Positions 33,369 through 46,622 of a DNA stretch of 64,000 nt are shown in pieces (the first letter of the stretch is position 1; the number at the start of each line of letters is the position of its first letter). The stretch covers positions 478,559-542,558 of the forward strand of contig NC_057011.1 in the NCBI RefSeq assembly GCF_000002595.2. Direction: 5' to 3'. The notes beneath the pieces are model-generated. The model did not search any database and had not been told where the DNA came from. It saw only the letters and a list, made by a program, of their open reading frames with translations. Source of the stretch: Chlamydomonas reinhardtii. Its lineage: Eukaryota > Chlorophyta > Chlorophyceae > Chlamydomonadales > Chlamydomonadaceae. A program made the position numbers and the translations under genes.

Positions 33369-33832
33369 AAACCCCTATAGCCCTACCCCCAACCCCAGCC
33401 CCAGCCCCACCGATCCACACGCACACCCATATATGCACAAGCGCCCAGACATACACCCGGCCCCTCTCTGGTCAGGGGGGGAAACATCCCTTCACCCACC
33501 CGTACACTGCTGCCACCACGCTGCCACCAGGGGCACCCACGAGGGGCGCCCACGACCCCTGCCCGCCCCCCGCCCACCTGCGCTGCGATCTTGTCCGACG
33601 CGAACCGCAGCACAAACGAGTGCGCCGGCAGCGGCTCGCCGTACCGCTGCCCCCCGCCGCCGTGGCCGCCGTGCGGGCGCTTACCCAGGCCCGGCGGCCG
33701 TCGTTCCTGCACGAAGACCAGCTGGCAATCCGCGAGCAAGGATTGGCCGAAAAGTCCCGAAATGCCCTGGGCGACACGCGCGTTGATGTGCGCGGCGCCT
33801 GGCGGTTGCTGCTGCTGCTGCTGTTGCTGCGA
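31233..33832 (-). CDS. BTB/POZ-BACK domain protein
   Basis: Three exons, 33832-33578, 33150-32396 and 32142-31233, close in phase over 1920 nt (639 aa). After MSQQQQQQQQ, the BTB fold is split by the first intron: QSLLADCQLVFVQER and PLPAHSFVLRFASDKIAAQ in exon 1, then EEELPAARAAIQFAYTGRVE in exon 2. A BACK-like helical region follows (LNSQRLFEQMRALPAEGMKV, LVLAEWMAVNYCRKDEDTRK, CGLLRLSQCSRAYLTRVLPA). The C-terminal ~250 residues, with W-rich strands (WPEHWLSS, RWLRLNLGPGSRLGNQ, VFFMQTGFGWG), look like the MATH/TRAF-like or ring-shaped substrate domain often found on algal BTB proteins; I cannot name it. Such proteins usually act as cullin-3 ubiquitin-ligase adaptors (family knowledge, not shown here). 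The first ATG is 33832; the frame continues upstream without ATG. Confidence 0.82.
33303..33370 (+). repeat. (GCCCGC)n hexamer array in BTB intron 1
   Basis: About nine units of GCCCGC in the intron between 33150 and 33578. Confidence 0.9.
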
Positions 33833-34952
33833 CATCGATCTATCCCTGCGGCTGAAAAGGTTTGGTAGCTTGCTCAAGTAGCGGCAGAGCGGCAGCAGGT
33901 GGAGCGGCAGAGCGGCGGCAGAGCAGTGGTATGGCTTACTGGCCTCGGCTCTACAACGTCATGTTCGCTTGTGCGTGTTGCGTTTTTTCAAGCACGTCAA
34001 TAATGGCGTAGCGGCATAGCGGCTGCGGCGCAACCTTACTTGTAAGACCTTGATTGGATCGCGGGCGGGCCTGCGCTGCCCCATGGGCCTGATGAGTGAG
34101 AGTCGGAAACTGGCTGGGTCGGAAGTCGCAACGGGAGCGAGTTGGGGCCTACAGCAGTCCAACCTTGCACCGGCATGAGCTAGCCGTGCTGGGGGAAGCA
34201 AGAAGGAATGCACTTGAGGGAAAGAGGCGGGGCACTGTCAAGTATGTATTGGTTCTTGCCAGGGGCTGGCAAGCTTAGCAGTTGGCACGCAAGCACCGGC
34301 GACTCATCGATCAGCCCACGCATCCGATGGTTTTAGCGTTGGTCGGGCGTTATCACATCGTCCTCCTCTCAGCCGCATCCCTCCTCTCACAGGGGTGTGA
34401 CCTATGGAACCCTTTCCCTCTAATTATGCCATCACAGCGTTCCAAGACGATTGTCGTATCTGGAAAGCAACCACGCGGCCCCCCAATCCTTTATCCGGCG
34501 CAGACAACAGGAACCGGTTAACAGGCGCCAGCAGTGCATAAGCGCGCATCTTTCTATCCCATTGCCGCCACCACCATTACCAGAGTCACATTGCCGCAAT
34601 CCACTGATTACACTCTAAAGCAGGCAGGTACCCTTCGGGCCCCCCATCAGGCAAACACCTGCCAGGCTGTGCTTATCCCAGAACGCGCGCAAGAAGGCAG
34701 CAAAAACTGCCCTTCTGTATGTGCAGCACCTTTCCCACACCAACGCATGCAAAACACAGTGAATGGCGAAGCGCATGCACAGACACACACAGGCACATAC
34801 AGGCACACACAGGCACATACACCCCCCCATCTCCCTCACCATTATTCTACAGCACCTGCCGACGCATTGGCCGTCAGCCCCGGCCAGCGCACACCTGCAC
34901 CGGCAATCACCTGCAATCACCTACACGCCCACATGCCAGCCCCTACAGCCCC
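33833..34952. other. Intergenic, BTB 5' flank and 3' flank of next gene
   Basis: Minus-strand neighbours on both sides. Short ACAGGCAC-type repeats occur at 34780-34822. No coding frame recognised. Confidence 0.5.
34608..34612 (-). terminator. Candidate polyadenylation signal TGTAA
   Basis: TGTAA on the minus strand about 340 nt after the stop of the 34953 gene. Confidence 0.4.
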
Positions 34953-36833
34953 CTACCAGCCCTCGCGCATGTCCACACCGTCAGCGAGCTCGGGCTCGCT
35001 CGTAATGCGCAAGTAATACTCCACGAGATCGCTGAGCTCCTGGTCGCTGAGCTCCTGGTCGCTATAGGTGGTGGCAGGAGTGCTGGCAGCGTCAGCAGTG
35101 CTTGTGGCAGCAGCAGCGGCAGCAGTAGCTGCGGTGGCCGCGGCGGCGCCAGCGGTGGCTGTGGCGCCTGACACCGCCGGCTGCGTGCCCACAGCGCCCG
35201 CCGCAGCGGCAGCAGGCGACCGCAGCGGCAGGTGGTGGCAGTAGCTGTCGGCGGAGCCGCACGACAGCAGCGTGTCCTCCGTCAGCGGCTGTAGCTGCGG
35301 CATCAGCGGACTGCTGTCATAGGTGCTGCAGCTATTGCCACTGACGCCGGTGCTGAAGTTACTGCTGCTGGTGGTGGCTGGGGCCGTGTAGGCCGCGGCC
35401 GGAAAGGCGGCGGCGCCCAGTGGCGGCGGCGGCGGCGGCGGCGGCACGCCGGCGGCAGCGGCCTCGAGCGGGCTGGTACCCTGCTGTGCGGCGGGAGGCA
35501 GGGCACGACAGGGCGCGGGGTAGGGCACGGCACAGAAGCTGCGGTGAGTAGTAGGCAGGTGTACGGCACAGCGGCTTGAAACTATGCATGGCACGGTGTT
35601 GCGGAAATGGCTAGCGCGCGCCTAGCTAGCGTCTGCGGGCAGGTCGCTAGCTATGCCGCGAGCCCGGCTGCTCACGGCGACATCCGGGAATACACACGCG
35701 GCGGCTGACAGGCGGCAATCCAGCTGCCATGCTCTCGCCGCCTCAACCCTCGCCCCTGCCCCTCGCCCCTGCCCTATCGAACCCCAGCTCTGTCCGCAAA
35801 TAACCCCGTGTGTTAGGTTCTGGGCCCCAGATCATGTGCGCTTGATTCACACTACGCCCTCCCCTTTCCCACGCTGCCCCTGCCCTGGCCCTGCCTTGGC
35901 CCGCAAACACGCACGTACCGGCGGCATCCCAATGTGGCCCGTGCCGGCGCCGCCTCCGCCTCCGTACAGGCCGGCCGCGCAAGGCTGCGGCTGCCACTGC
36001 TGGCAATGCTGCTGCATGTGCGGATGCAGATCCGGTTGCATGTGCGGCGGCGGCGGCGGCATGTACGGCGGCGGCAGCATGGGCGGGTGGTGCGACGGCA
36101 TGGGCGGGTGGTGCGGCGGGCGCAGGCTGCAGGGGTGGGGCCCGGCGGCCGCCGGCACTGTCACCGCCATTCCCGTGGTCACCACGTGGGGGCGGTAGAG
36201 CGGTGTTGCCGCCGGAGCCGACGCATTCGCGGGCGCGGGCTGCGGGCCAGCGGCCCCACTGGCGCGGGCACTGGAGCTGCTGCCACCGCCGCTGCGGCGG
36301 CGCTTGCTGCCGCCACCGGAGCCTGAGGACGGGGGGCGGCCCGGCCCGCTGGCCGCAGCAGACGAGGCGCGCTCCTTGTGGCGCGTGCGTCCACCAGAGG
36401 TAGCAGCACCACCAGCAGCAGCACCACCACCACCAGCAGCAGAACCAGCACCAGCGGCAGCACCAGCGGCAGCACCAGCGGCAGCAGCAGCAGCAGCGGC
36501 AGCAGCAGCGGCGGCAGCAGCGGCAGCAGCAGCGGCAGCACCAGCGGCAGCAGCAGCAGTGGCGTCCGCGTCTGCAATAGCAAGTGCGCAGGAGGAAGGC
36601 AGGGTCATCGGGGGTTTCTTTTGACAACGTACGTCACATTCAAACGTGACTGCAAGGCATCTACACCGCTCAGCGTAGAGGTTACACAGCCTGGATGTGA
36701 GCACACTTGGCCTGGATGTGAGCACATTTGCCCCCCCCTCCAGCCGTTGCGGGGTGCCGCACCAACTCACCTGCAGCAAGTTGTTGGGAGCGTAAGCAGA
36801 ACCCGGACCTGGCGAAATTTCTGCGGTGCTCAT
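34953..36833 (-). CDS. Low-complexity Ala/Pro/His-rich protein of unknown function, possibly nuclear
   Basis: Exon 1 is 36833-36771 (MSTAEISPGPGSAYAPNNLL, good GTGAGT donor). Exon 2 ends at 35919 with a GTACGT donor. Exon 3 is 35480-34953 with the stop. The start of exon 2 is uncertain: a weak acceptor at 36617 keeps phase, while a better-looking CAG near 36573 does not, so the total is about 429 aa only if 36617 is right. Exon 2 encodes a run of more than 40 mostly Ala/Gly residues, a basic patch (GGRTRHKERASS, GSKRRRSGGG) that looks like a nuclear localisation signal, and a Pro/His/Met-rich stretch (HHPPMPSHHPPMLPPPYMPP). Exon 3 has LTEDTLLSCGSADSYCHHLP and a repeated acidic SDQELSDQELSDLVEYYLRI near the C-terminus. 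No domain recognised; a transcription-related role is only a guess. Confidence 0.6.
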
Positions 36834-39800
36834 TCCACTGTGCGTGCGCCAGATTCTGCGTCAGTCAGGAGATGGAGGCCAGATTTAACAGGTCGGTCTG
36901 AATAGCTTGGCAGTAGCTTGGCAGTAGCTTGCGGAGCGGGGCGGGCAAGGGCATGATTTGCAACATCAGGATCCGGGATGCTGTCGGTTAGGACCTCACC
37001 GTGCCGCAGTGCGGGCAATCGTAACGCTGGCGCTGCCGCCGCGGAATCGCACGACCCTCTGTGGTGGGTGGGCACACGTAGGGCAACGGGGGTCGGCGGG
37101 TGAACCGTGCTGTCGGTAACTGAAACAGCCGTGTTGAAGAGGACGGGGAGACAGTGTGTTGGTGTGTCGCGTGCACACGCCAGACATCCACTAGGGACCG
37201 GGTTGAGCCGGAGGGACACCCACCATGCATGTCCGCGCGCAACCATCAATCTCGCGGCCCTAGGCATCCCTCAACCCCCCGTCGTGGACCGGGTGGCATC
37301 TACCTCCCCTTGCCCTTGCGTGGCGTTCCCCTTTGCATACGGTATGCTGTAACCACCCAGCCACACGCGATACCAATCAGCACTGATGTGCATTACAATG
37401 CGCTGCGACCCCTATCACTCGCCTTGCACGTGCTCGTCCATTGGTGGCAGCGAGCGTCGGCGTCAAGCCTCCGCAAGATGTCGGCAGCGAGGTGTCCTCA
37501 GCGAGAGCAGCCACCAGAACGCCTGTGTGGGGCGACGCAAGCGCGAGCGAGAGGCCGGTGAGAAGCCGCAGCAGTTGGCAAGCTGGAGCCCGCAGTTTTG
37601 AGTTGAGCACAAGACTGAGCTCACAACTTCAGGCTAACGCCCATAAGGCAAGTGCTTTTGAGCGCTTCGCCGTTGCGACTGAGCGAGCATTCATGCGAAG
37701 ATTTCCCAGACTTGCAGCGCAAGCAGAAAAGCCGACGGCATGACTATTCAGTGTCTTTCTTACCTCGCTGTTGTCCTCGACAAGCTCTCGGTAGCGAGTG
37801 GCCCCAAAACGGACTCGCTCGCTAGGAACTGCGTCTCAAGATCCTCGACGCCACCTGCAATAGCGTGCGAGGCAATCATGGCATAGACATCTGTTAGTGG
37901 AGCTCGTTTAACAGCAGGGGCCTTGTTAGGGTCCGCTCGGTCCGCTCCATTCATGGTCTGTTTTGGTGAAACCCCGTTTGTGTTGCCGCGGAGCAAACGT
38001 CGAGTGCCCACTGTTAACAGAACATAATACCTTGCGCCTTGCCTACCTCGAGTGCCCAGAGAGGAACTTTCCACAAGCCGCTCGGCGAAAGTAAGTACGC
38101 GACGCTGCGTCGCCGCGGAGTGGGTTGCCCCTAGCGCTATCGTGTCCAGATTGTAAATGCCTGGGCAGTGTGTAGCAGAGCGCCAGCGTTACCGCTTATA
38201 CTTCGCAGCAGCCCCTGTACGGGTTTCAATGACGAGAAAAGCGCAGGCTCTCAGGAACTCCGGAGCAGAGACCAGGTTCCTAGCATGAAGGTAAAGGACA
38301 CGCGGACGTAAAGAACATGCGGACGTTTATCTCATGCGTGTCTTGGGGCTGCGGCACACAGCGCCCGCGGCTCGTCGACTGCATTACGGCACAGCGGTTG
38401 GCTCAAAATTCGCCATTCTCAACTCCTGGGGTTTCCGAGCACAACGCCTCAACACAGGGGTGGTGCACAGGGGTCCAGCAACACCCACCCATTCCTGTAG
38501 CCCAGCTGAGCACTCAAACCAGTCCTAAACCATGGCTGCAGGCGCCATAGGTCCACAACACCGCCTATCTGCAACGGCTCACCCCGTGCGGCGCTCCTGC
38601 CAACCGCTTTCCGTGACGCAGTGGTCCCACACGTAGCAGTGGGGCCCCACACCAGCAGGCCACCACTAACCCCACCACCACTTAGGGCGTGTTGCTTTAC
38701 GACACAACCAGGTTGGACCCAAATGATTTTGCCTTGTTGCTGTCCCCAAACCCTGTTGTTGCTGTTCCCAAACCCTGGGCTGATTGCTGATGGGCCCTGT
38801 GCCGATGTGGTGCGGTGTTGCTGCCCCCTGGACCGGGCAGCGCGCCTATGCAGCAAACCTAACCATACCTACCCCTCCCGCTGAGGGGTTTTTGCTTTGC
38901 TTCTGTGACGTCCCGTATCTGAAGGTGCACGGGCCTGTCCCCGTGTCCCTCCCGCCATGCGCACACAGACAGTACTTACGGTGCGCCTCACACCACACAT
39001 GTCGTGCACACACACACTGGATATGGCACAGAGTTACAACGCCACGTCCCCTTCGGGTTTCGGCGTCCCATGCGCGCACCACACCCATACGCAGAACATA
39101 AGCTGTTCTTCGTAGACTGCGTTGCCCTAGCCTGCTGGGGTTCGCGACACGGACTGTAAACCCTGGCTTCCTACCCGGTCGTTGTTTCGCCCGGTTGCAT
39201 GTCTCGACAGTGCCAGCGCAAGCCATGGCACTCGCTTTACAAGCATTCCCCAATTCCTAGTATGAGTAAGAGAAGCACGTGAGCTTAGATGGACGGGTTG
39301 TTTACCGTACATGTGCGGATTGTGTGGCTACCGTATTTGGGGGCAGGGGTGAGATCGGGCGTAGGGCGTGTTTCGGAGTATGCGGGCGTCGTGGTTTCGC
39401 ATGCCCTTGTTGCACTATCTCGCGTGTGCCTTCCCTTCGTAGTCATTCCGTTCAATCAATAACGCATTCCCAGGACTTACCCCATGTGCTCATGCTGCGC
39501 CTCGGTTCCGGACGCCGCGCGGGGGCCTCGCTCCCCGCTCCCTCCTTCCGCCGGGTGGGGCCAGTCCCCGTCACGCCGAGCCAGGCCCGGCTGCACCGCC
39601 GCGGTGATGGAGTGTCCAGGCATAGCAAAAACGCTCTATGCATCCTTTGGCAAACGGCCATGCCCTATCCTGCCCTGGCTGCAGAATGGGGCAGCTGCCA
39701 TTCTGGCCATTCTGAAGCTCGGTTCGCGCCTGGGTCGATAAGCAGGTCGTGTGGCCACATTTGCATCGTTATTAGGCTCCAGCTATGGCGCGGCACGGTG

Positions 39801-41003
39801 GGGTGTAAGCTCATACGCTCAAGCCCGCGGACGTTCGACTTGAACTAAGCTTACAGAGCAACTGGCCCCTTTTGGTCCTGAGTGACTCAAGTGTCCACAG
39901 TAAGTGGGAGCTATTGTGTTGGATCAGACAGGTCGTTGCGGGTAGCGCGAGGGTTCTGGCGCCAGAGGTGCCCAGACCATGTCATGCGAAGCGAGGCGGA
40001 GCGAGGCCATTCCCGCCCGCCCCAAAGCGGCTACTAGCGACCTTCCTCAGCTTCTACCGCCTCGGTGCATACCGGCCCAAACCTCTTGCTGCAACGCCGC
40101 CCGCCTGCTTGCAGCAGAACAGGAGGAAGGGCTGACAGGGTCTGACACCGTGGCCATTCCATCCAGCAGACCAGCAAGTCTTCCTTGGCAGTCACCAGCA
40201 ATTTACTCGATGCACAAGTGGGAAAAGATGATGTGCGCAATGGGAGTTAGGAAACCCAGGGCTGACAGAACCAGGTTTTTGGCAGCTGGCAACGCTGGGA
40301 TGGCGCACGGGGGCTCCCAAGTCGATCCAGACTGGCCGCGCCCCAGGGCTTGACTGCCCTGGAAAATGGGAGGGCTACTGAGCCTAACGCCGGGCCTGCA
40401 GCCCAGTATTAGAGCCGCGGTATCACACTGCCTCTACCCAACAAAGCACTCGGGTCCCACATCATGCGGCCGGACTGTGAGCGTGTCGTGCGTTCTGCAC
40501 AGCCGGAATAACGAGTTGCGTCTCCCAGAAAAGACAGCGGTTTGGCCCGCGCAGCTGCACACACTAAACTGAAGCCACCGGGCGTGGGCAACACCTGAGC
40601 TCGCGTTCTTGCAATTCTGATTTCGGAGTAGGTGGTCAAGCAGGCGCGCGCGACTCTGGCGCTGCTGGCCTGCTGCTGGACATGCACTGGCTTATTGATA
40701 TGATAGCCCCTTGTATGAACGCCGTTGCGTATGCTTCCGGCATTGCAATCAAAGCCACAAACGCATAGTGCCAGAACACCCGCCCAGGGTTCGTGCCAGA
40801 CATGCCGGCGGGCGCATTGACAGTATGGCCCTTGATTGGATAGCTTATATCACGCACTTAAGTAGCTACAGTTTTCTTGAAAGTAGAGCGAAGCCTTCCG
40901 TTGCGGCGCGAAACTGTTCAACGGAAGGTCGCCGCCGGCACACCCGGCCGTTTGACTGCTTACACATCGAGAGGAGCCCACATACAATTTACAAGTACTA
41001 GGA
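36834..41003. other. Gene-poor stretch; one possible unresolved multi-exon gene on the minus strand
   Basis: No family recognised. Between about 38120 and 36850, short minus-strand blocks have coding-like residues beside fair donors: RVLTFAERLVESSSLGTR before GTAGGC (about 38050), VRFGATRYRELVEDNSE before GTAAGA (about 37762), and YDCPHCGT before GTGAGG (about 37000). They might be exons of one gene but I could not chain them in phase. The rest, 38.2-41.0 kb, has only short random-looking frames; 40.85-41.0 kb should hold the TRM11 promoter. Confidence 0.4.
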
Positions 41004-41947
41004 ATGGCCCGCGTGGTGCCTTTTGACGCGCCACCGGAGACCGATGACCAGCCAAGCACAAGTGGGAAAGAGTACTTGTGCTACTTCCTACATCGACTAT
41101 TAGACTTTAGGCGACCGGAGTTTGAAAGCGTCGCGGAGCTCGCTGGTTGCACGCAAGACCAGCTGCGATGGCGGATGCCAGCGGGCGACTTGGAGCACTC
41201 CCCCTTTTGGTATGTGACGCTGCCATCTGAGGAGACCGCCAAGAGCATTGGGCAGCGCGCCCTCTTAACAAAGGTGCGTCTAAGAGGGAGGAGGCACACG
41301 TGGCGAGAGCTAACTGTCCGAGGAACTAGTCCTGCGGGAAGCCGGGCAACCAAGCCAGACGGCTCTAGGGTTCGTGTGTGCGTGCAGCACACCTTCGCGT
41401 TCATGCCTCGTTCCACGGCACCCACGCGCCACGCCTTTTCCCAAACTCTCCTACAACAACTTATATACAAGTTTTGCTTGTGGACGCCCTCACACGCGTG
41501 ACCTGATTGCAGATGATGGTAGAGGTGTGGGGCGAGGGCAGCACGTGGGAGGAGCTGGAGGCGGCGCTGCAGGCGTACCCGGCGGAGGCCATGGTGAGGG
41601 GAGCGAGGGACTGGAGGGCTGGGGGGAGGGGGCGATGGATTGTGGATTGTGGGGAATGAGGAACTGGGGGGCTGGGAGCTGGGAGATTGTCCTGTGTGCG
41701 TTGCGAAAGCGTTAGAGACCAGGTCCAGGACGTGGGACTTGGGCATGCAGCTGCCGTGTGTGTGCGGGGCAGGTGGGGGGGGGGGGGAGGTAGATACCAG
41801 CCCACACTTAACCGGGAGGAGGGGCGTGGGAGTGTGTGGGTGTGCATAGGGCGCGATGGGGCGTGGCTGTGCAGGGGCGGGCATGTACACGCACGGTTAT
41901 GCAAGGACGGCGGGAGTGTGGGGCCAACCTGCTGGGCACCGTGTGGG

Positions 41948-42023
<76 letters not shown>

Positions 42024-45003
42024 ATACCAGCGACATACGGTGTTTCCGCTAGCCCTGCCTGGTGCAGCTGCTGTTGGCTGGGGCGGCTGCCGCGCGGCAG
42101 GCCTGTGCCCTACACCTTGGGCTACTGGGGCCCCCACCCCCCTGGCCCTAGGCCGCCGACCCGCCCATCCGCCTGCCGGCCTCCTCTCCCCCCCCCTTTC
42201 CACCTGCATCCCCTCAGGCTCCCTGGGTGGGCCCCGAGCACACGTTCAAGGTGGTGGTTGACGCGTTTGGATCCAAACTGACGATGGACGACCAGTTGGA
42301 TCTCATCGAGAAGCTGGAGTTCCTTCCCTTCAAGGTGTGTGTGTGTGTGAGGGTGTATGCGTGGGTAGGGGAAGGGATGGCGGTTGCGTGTGTGCGTGGG
42401 CACCTGTGTGTGTGACTGTGTGTCAGGAAAGCAAAAGGGGTAAGGGTCGACACAATGCAGGCGAGAACGCAAGCAAACAGCCGGCCGTGATGTGCATGTG
42501 CGTATCGGAGGGAGAGGTGTCGGAGACAAGGCGTTAGAGCCCAAGGCCACAAGGGATGTTAATGGCGCGGCTGGAACGGGGGAGGGGCGGCGCTGATGGG
42601 GCCCGGCCGCGCCGGGTGGGGGTGGGGGTTATATGCGCGCGAGCCCAACGAAGTAAGTCCCAATAGTCAAGGAATCGTCGCCATACCGGGGTGGATGGGT
42701 GGGCTGTCAAGGAAGAGGGGGTAGACGGGGTCGGGGACTGGGGGCTGGGGGCTGGGGCTGGGGGCTGGCAAGGCGGCTGGTACGGTACTGGAGGGGAGCG
42801 CACACTGGAGATGGATGGATCATGGATTCGCCCCGGGGCAGGCCGGCGGGCGCATGTGCAAGTCTGCAGGACCACTTTGCGATCCTCTCACACCCTGAAG
42901 GAGACAACACCGGTGTGTGGGTGGCGACCACACCTGGCCCGCCTGTCCACATGCACCTCTCCCCTCCCCTCCCACACCGCCGCCGTGACCCGCACCGCTG
43001 CCGCACCAGTGCCCTACCATTCTCGTCAACAACCCCTCACCAAATGCTAAAACCCCATCCCACCCGCACCACCACTCCCTCACCACCCCCACCGCCCCCG
43101 CCCCGGTATGGCACGATTCCTTGACAATTCCGACCTATTTCGTTGGGCTCGCGCGCATATAACCCCATCCACACCCTGGCTACGCCTTCACCGCTTAACT
43201 AGTCATGAATGTAACCCCACGATGTAACCCCCACCCCCACCACCACCACCTCCTTCCCCCCCTCAGGGCAAGGTGCGGCTGCGCAATCCGGAGCTGACCT
43301 TTGTGCTGCTGGTGGTAGACTGCGAGTGGAACGACTCGCTGGTGGACGTGGCACTGCCGCGGAGGTACTACTTCGGGAGGCAGGTGAGGAGGCGGGGGGA
43401 GGGAGGGAGGGGAGGAGGCAGAGGGAGGGAGGGGAGGAGGGAGAGAGGGGAGGAGGGAGGGAGGGGAGGAGGGAGGGTAATTCTGAACCAATCCCGTAAG
43501 GAAACCGTCGCGCTGCAAGGAGAAACTGCACCCGCGTATGCGGGCTTTCGTACATCACCATAGGTAGTCGGGCGGGCTTGGGCAGTGCGGGAGGGGTGAG
43601 GAGGGGGCACACACGCATGCAAAGCACATGCGCGGGCGCGCACTCGTTCTGGTTCCCACTCAACACAGGGGTACCGACCTGGTAATCCTCCACCACCACC
43701 GCCACCGCCATGGTCTCCCCTCTTCCGTCGCCTCTCCATCTCCACCCCACTGTGCCGCCGCGCCCGCCCCCCCTAGTTTGGTCTGGTACCTACAACCCCA
43801 CTGCTTCCCCTCCCCCCAGGTGGCTGCTGCGGACCGCGGTGTGCTTGAGAGCTACAGCCTCAAGCGGCGGCTGTACCTGGGCCCCACCTCAATGGACGCC
43901 GAAATCGCCTTCATCATGTGCAACCAGGCCAAGGTGGGGGGGGAGGAGGGTTGTAGATACCAGCCCAAACCCAATGCAATAGAGCGAGGAGGAGAGCGTG
44001 GCCTATGCTTCGACAACGGAGCGGCACTCCGGGGTTGGAGGAGGGGGGGAGGGGCGTGCAGGATGTGCGTTTGCAGGGGAGGGGCGATTGTTTCCTTGGG
44101 CCCAGTGAACAGGTCCATTGGGCCGATGTGGCCGATGGGGAGGGTGCAGAGGGGCATGCGGGGCTGGCGGTGTGTTAAAGAGCACAAGGAAAACTGGCGG
44201 TGTGTGTGTCTGCGGTGGATGCAGCGTAGGGCGCTGTGGGGCGCTGTGCCGGTGGCAACGCACTAGTTTCCGGTCAGCTGAGACCCTGGCCTCCACACTC
44301 GGCCCACAAACACAAACCTCCACATCAACGCTATACCGTATCCCCAACCCCCCTTTTCCCCTCCTCTCCCCCGCCCCCCGGTGACAACGAGTCTGCTTTA
44401 CTACTATTCCTGGCTACGCCTTCAATTCTTAAAAAGTCATGAATGTAACACCCCCCACCCCCCACCCACACACACACACTCGCCAGGTCAAGCGCGGGCA
44501 GCTGATGCTGGACCCGTACGCGGGCACGGGATCCATACTGGTGGCGGCGGCGCACTACGGCGCAAAGGTGGGAGCGGCGGCGGCGGTGGCGGCGGCGGCG
44601 GGGGGGGTAGCCATCCATGGGATGGTGTGTATCAAATATGAAGTGAAGTGCCGACGTCCAGAGGTACAGCGGGCACACGCGACGCATTCCATACCGTTGT
44701 TTCGCCAGCGGCAGGCTGCTGGGGGGGGGGGGCGCAAGGGGATGGCGTGGAGGGTGGGGCGAATCAGATGAGAACGGTACCGAAGGCGACGGCACAAGAT
44801 CGCCACTGGGGTAGGACAAAAGGAGGGTAGCGGCGGGAGGAGGACGTGGTGGTGGTGGTGGGGAGCGCATCACGTACACCCGCTGCATTCGTGTTGCTCC
44901 GTAGCTACCGCCCTCTTTTGCAGTTTGAGGATTATGAAACACGGCCCTCACCCCACCCCACCTACTATTGCGTCCCCCTCCCAACCACCCACACCCGCAA
45001 CCA

Positions 45004-45037
<34 letters not shown>

Positions 45038-46622
45038 TTCATCGAGGATTGGGCGGGAGCTTGGACTTAGCGGCCAGGAGTAGCGACGCGGAGCTAGGAA
45101 TGGTAGGAGTGCCTGGGCCTCACGGTACCGTGTGCACATGCATGGGTTTGCACCCTTGAGAGCGTGTGGACACTAATCCCCCCTCGAGGTTAGAGTAGCG
45201 GGGGTTGCGCGATTTCCGGTTGGTAAGACCGGCGGCTCACCGCAGCAGGTATGCGAGGTAACTTCAGGTAACATCGGTAAACCGTCGCTTTGCTGCATCG
45301 CATACACTGTCTTTGCGCAACGTTTTCCTTGTGCTCTTTAACACACACACACAGGTCATGGGCACGGACATTGACATCAAGGTGCTGCGGGAGGGCAAGC
45401 CGGGGCCGGGGGGGCCGGGCAGCGCCACGGAGCGTGTGTGTATTGGATCCAACTTCACGCAGTACGGCCTGCCCCAGCCCGTGGGCCTCATCCGCCTGGA
45501 CACGCACAAGCACCCGCTGCGACCCGACCTGCAGGAGGTGAGGTGGGAGGGCGGGGGCGGGGGGGGAAGGGGGCGGGGGCGGGGGGAAGGGGGCGGGGGG
45601 AAGGGGGCGGGGGGAAGGGGGCGGGGGCGGGGCGGGGGGAAGGGGGGGGCGGGGGAAAAAGCGGGTGGGAGGGAACTGATGAGCCGAGGCGGAGAGGGGG
45701 TGGGAAAAGGGAGAGGTAGCGAAAAAAGGAAGGGACGGGATTGGAACAGGGGGTAAGACAGGAAAACAAGGGGAGGGGGGAGCTTGGTTTATGGAAAGTC
45801 CACCATTCCACCAGCCACACTCGGCCTGTGGCTGCCTCACACACACCCCACACACACACATACTCCACGCCTCTCCCCAACCCCTCCAACCCACACGCCC
45901 CACCCAGGTCCTGCATGCGGTCATCGGCGACCCGCCCTACGGCGTCCGCGCCGGCGGCAAGAAGAGCGGCGCCAAGCCCGAGATAGCGGACCGGCGCAAC
46001 CCCATCACCGACCCCTCCACGCACATACCAGCCACGCAGGTGTGTGCACCGTGGGGGGCAGGGCGGTGAAGTGGTGAAGTGGGCCGCGTCGTGAAGTGGG
46101 CGGGGGTGGGGGGCCGACGGCGTTACGTGATGCAGTCAGCGGCTTGCAAAACACAAGATGGGCGGATTCAACCAACGTTACCTGTGATGCGACGCCCGTG
46201 CCTTCCCCCTTTCAACCCTTCCTATGTACTGCTCCATTCTTGCATTCGCCCCACCCACACCCACGAACCCCACCCCACCCTAAACCAACCCAAGCCTACC
46301 TCAAAAGCCAAACGACCCCCCAACCCCCCCTGTACGCAATCATACTTTTGATTAATCACTCCGTTCTCCATGAATTGCTACCCCTCCACTTTCAAGCAGT
46401 CTTGTAAGTCCCACGTCGTGGGTTTTGTTTGTCGTTTCCGCGTGCCTGTCCTGTGCTGTTGTGCGTGCCACCGAGCCCGGGCGGCGACATTTATCGACGG
46501 CGCCGCTCGCCCTGCTGCTCCACAACGCGTCGGCCCCCATCCCATAAGTATTATCACTCCCAACTCAATGCCTCTACCTGTGCTCCGCTCGCCTTAGCTT
46601 GGTTTGGTTTAGTTTGGGCTGG

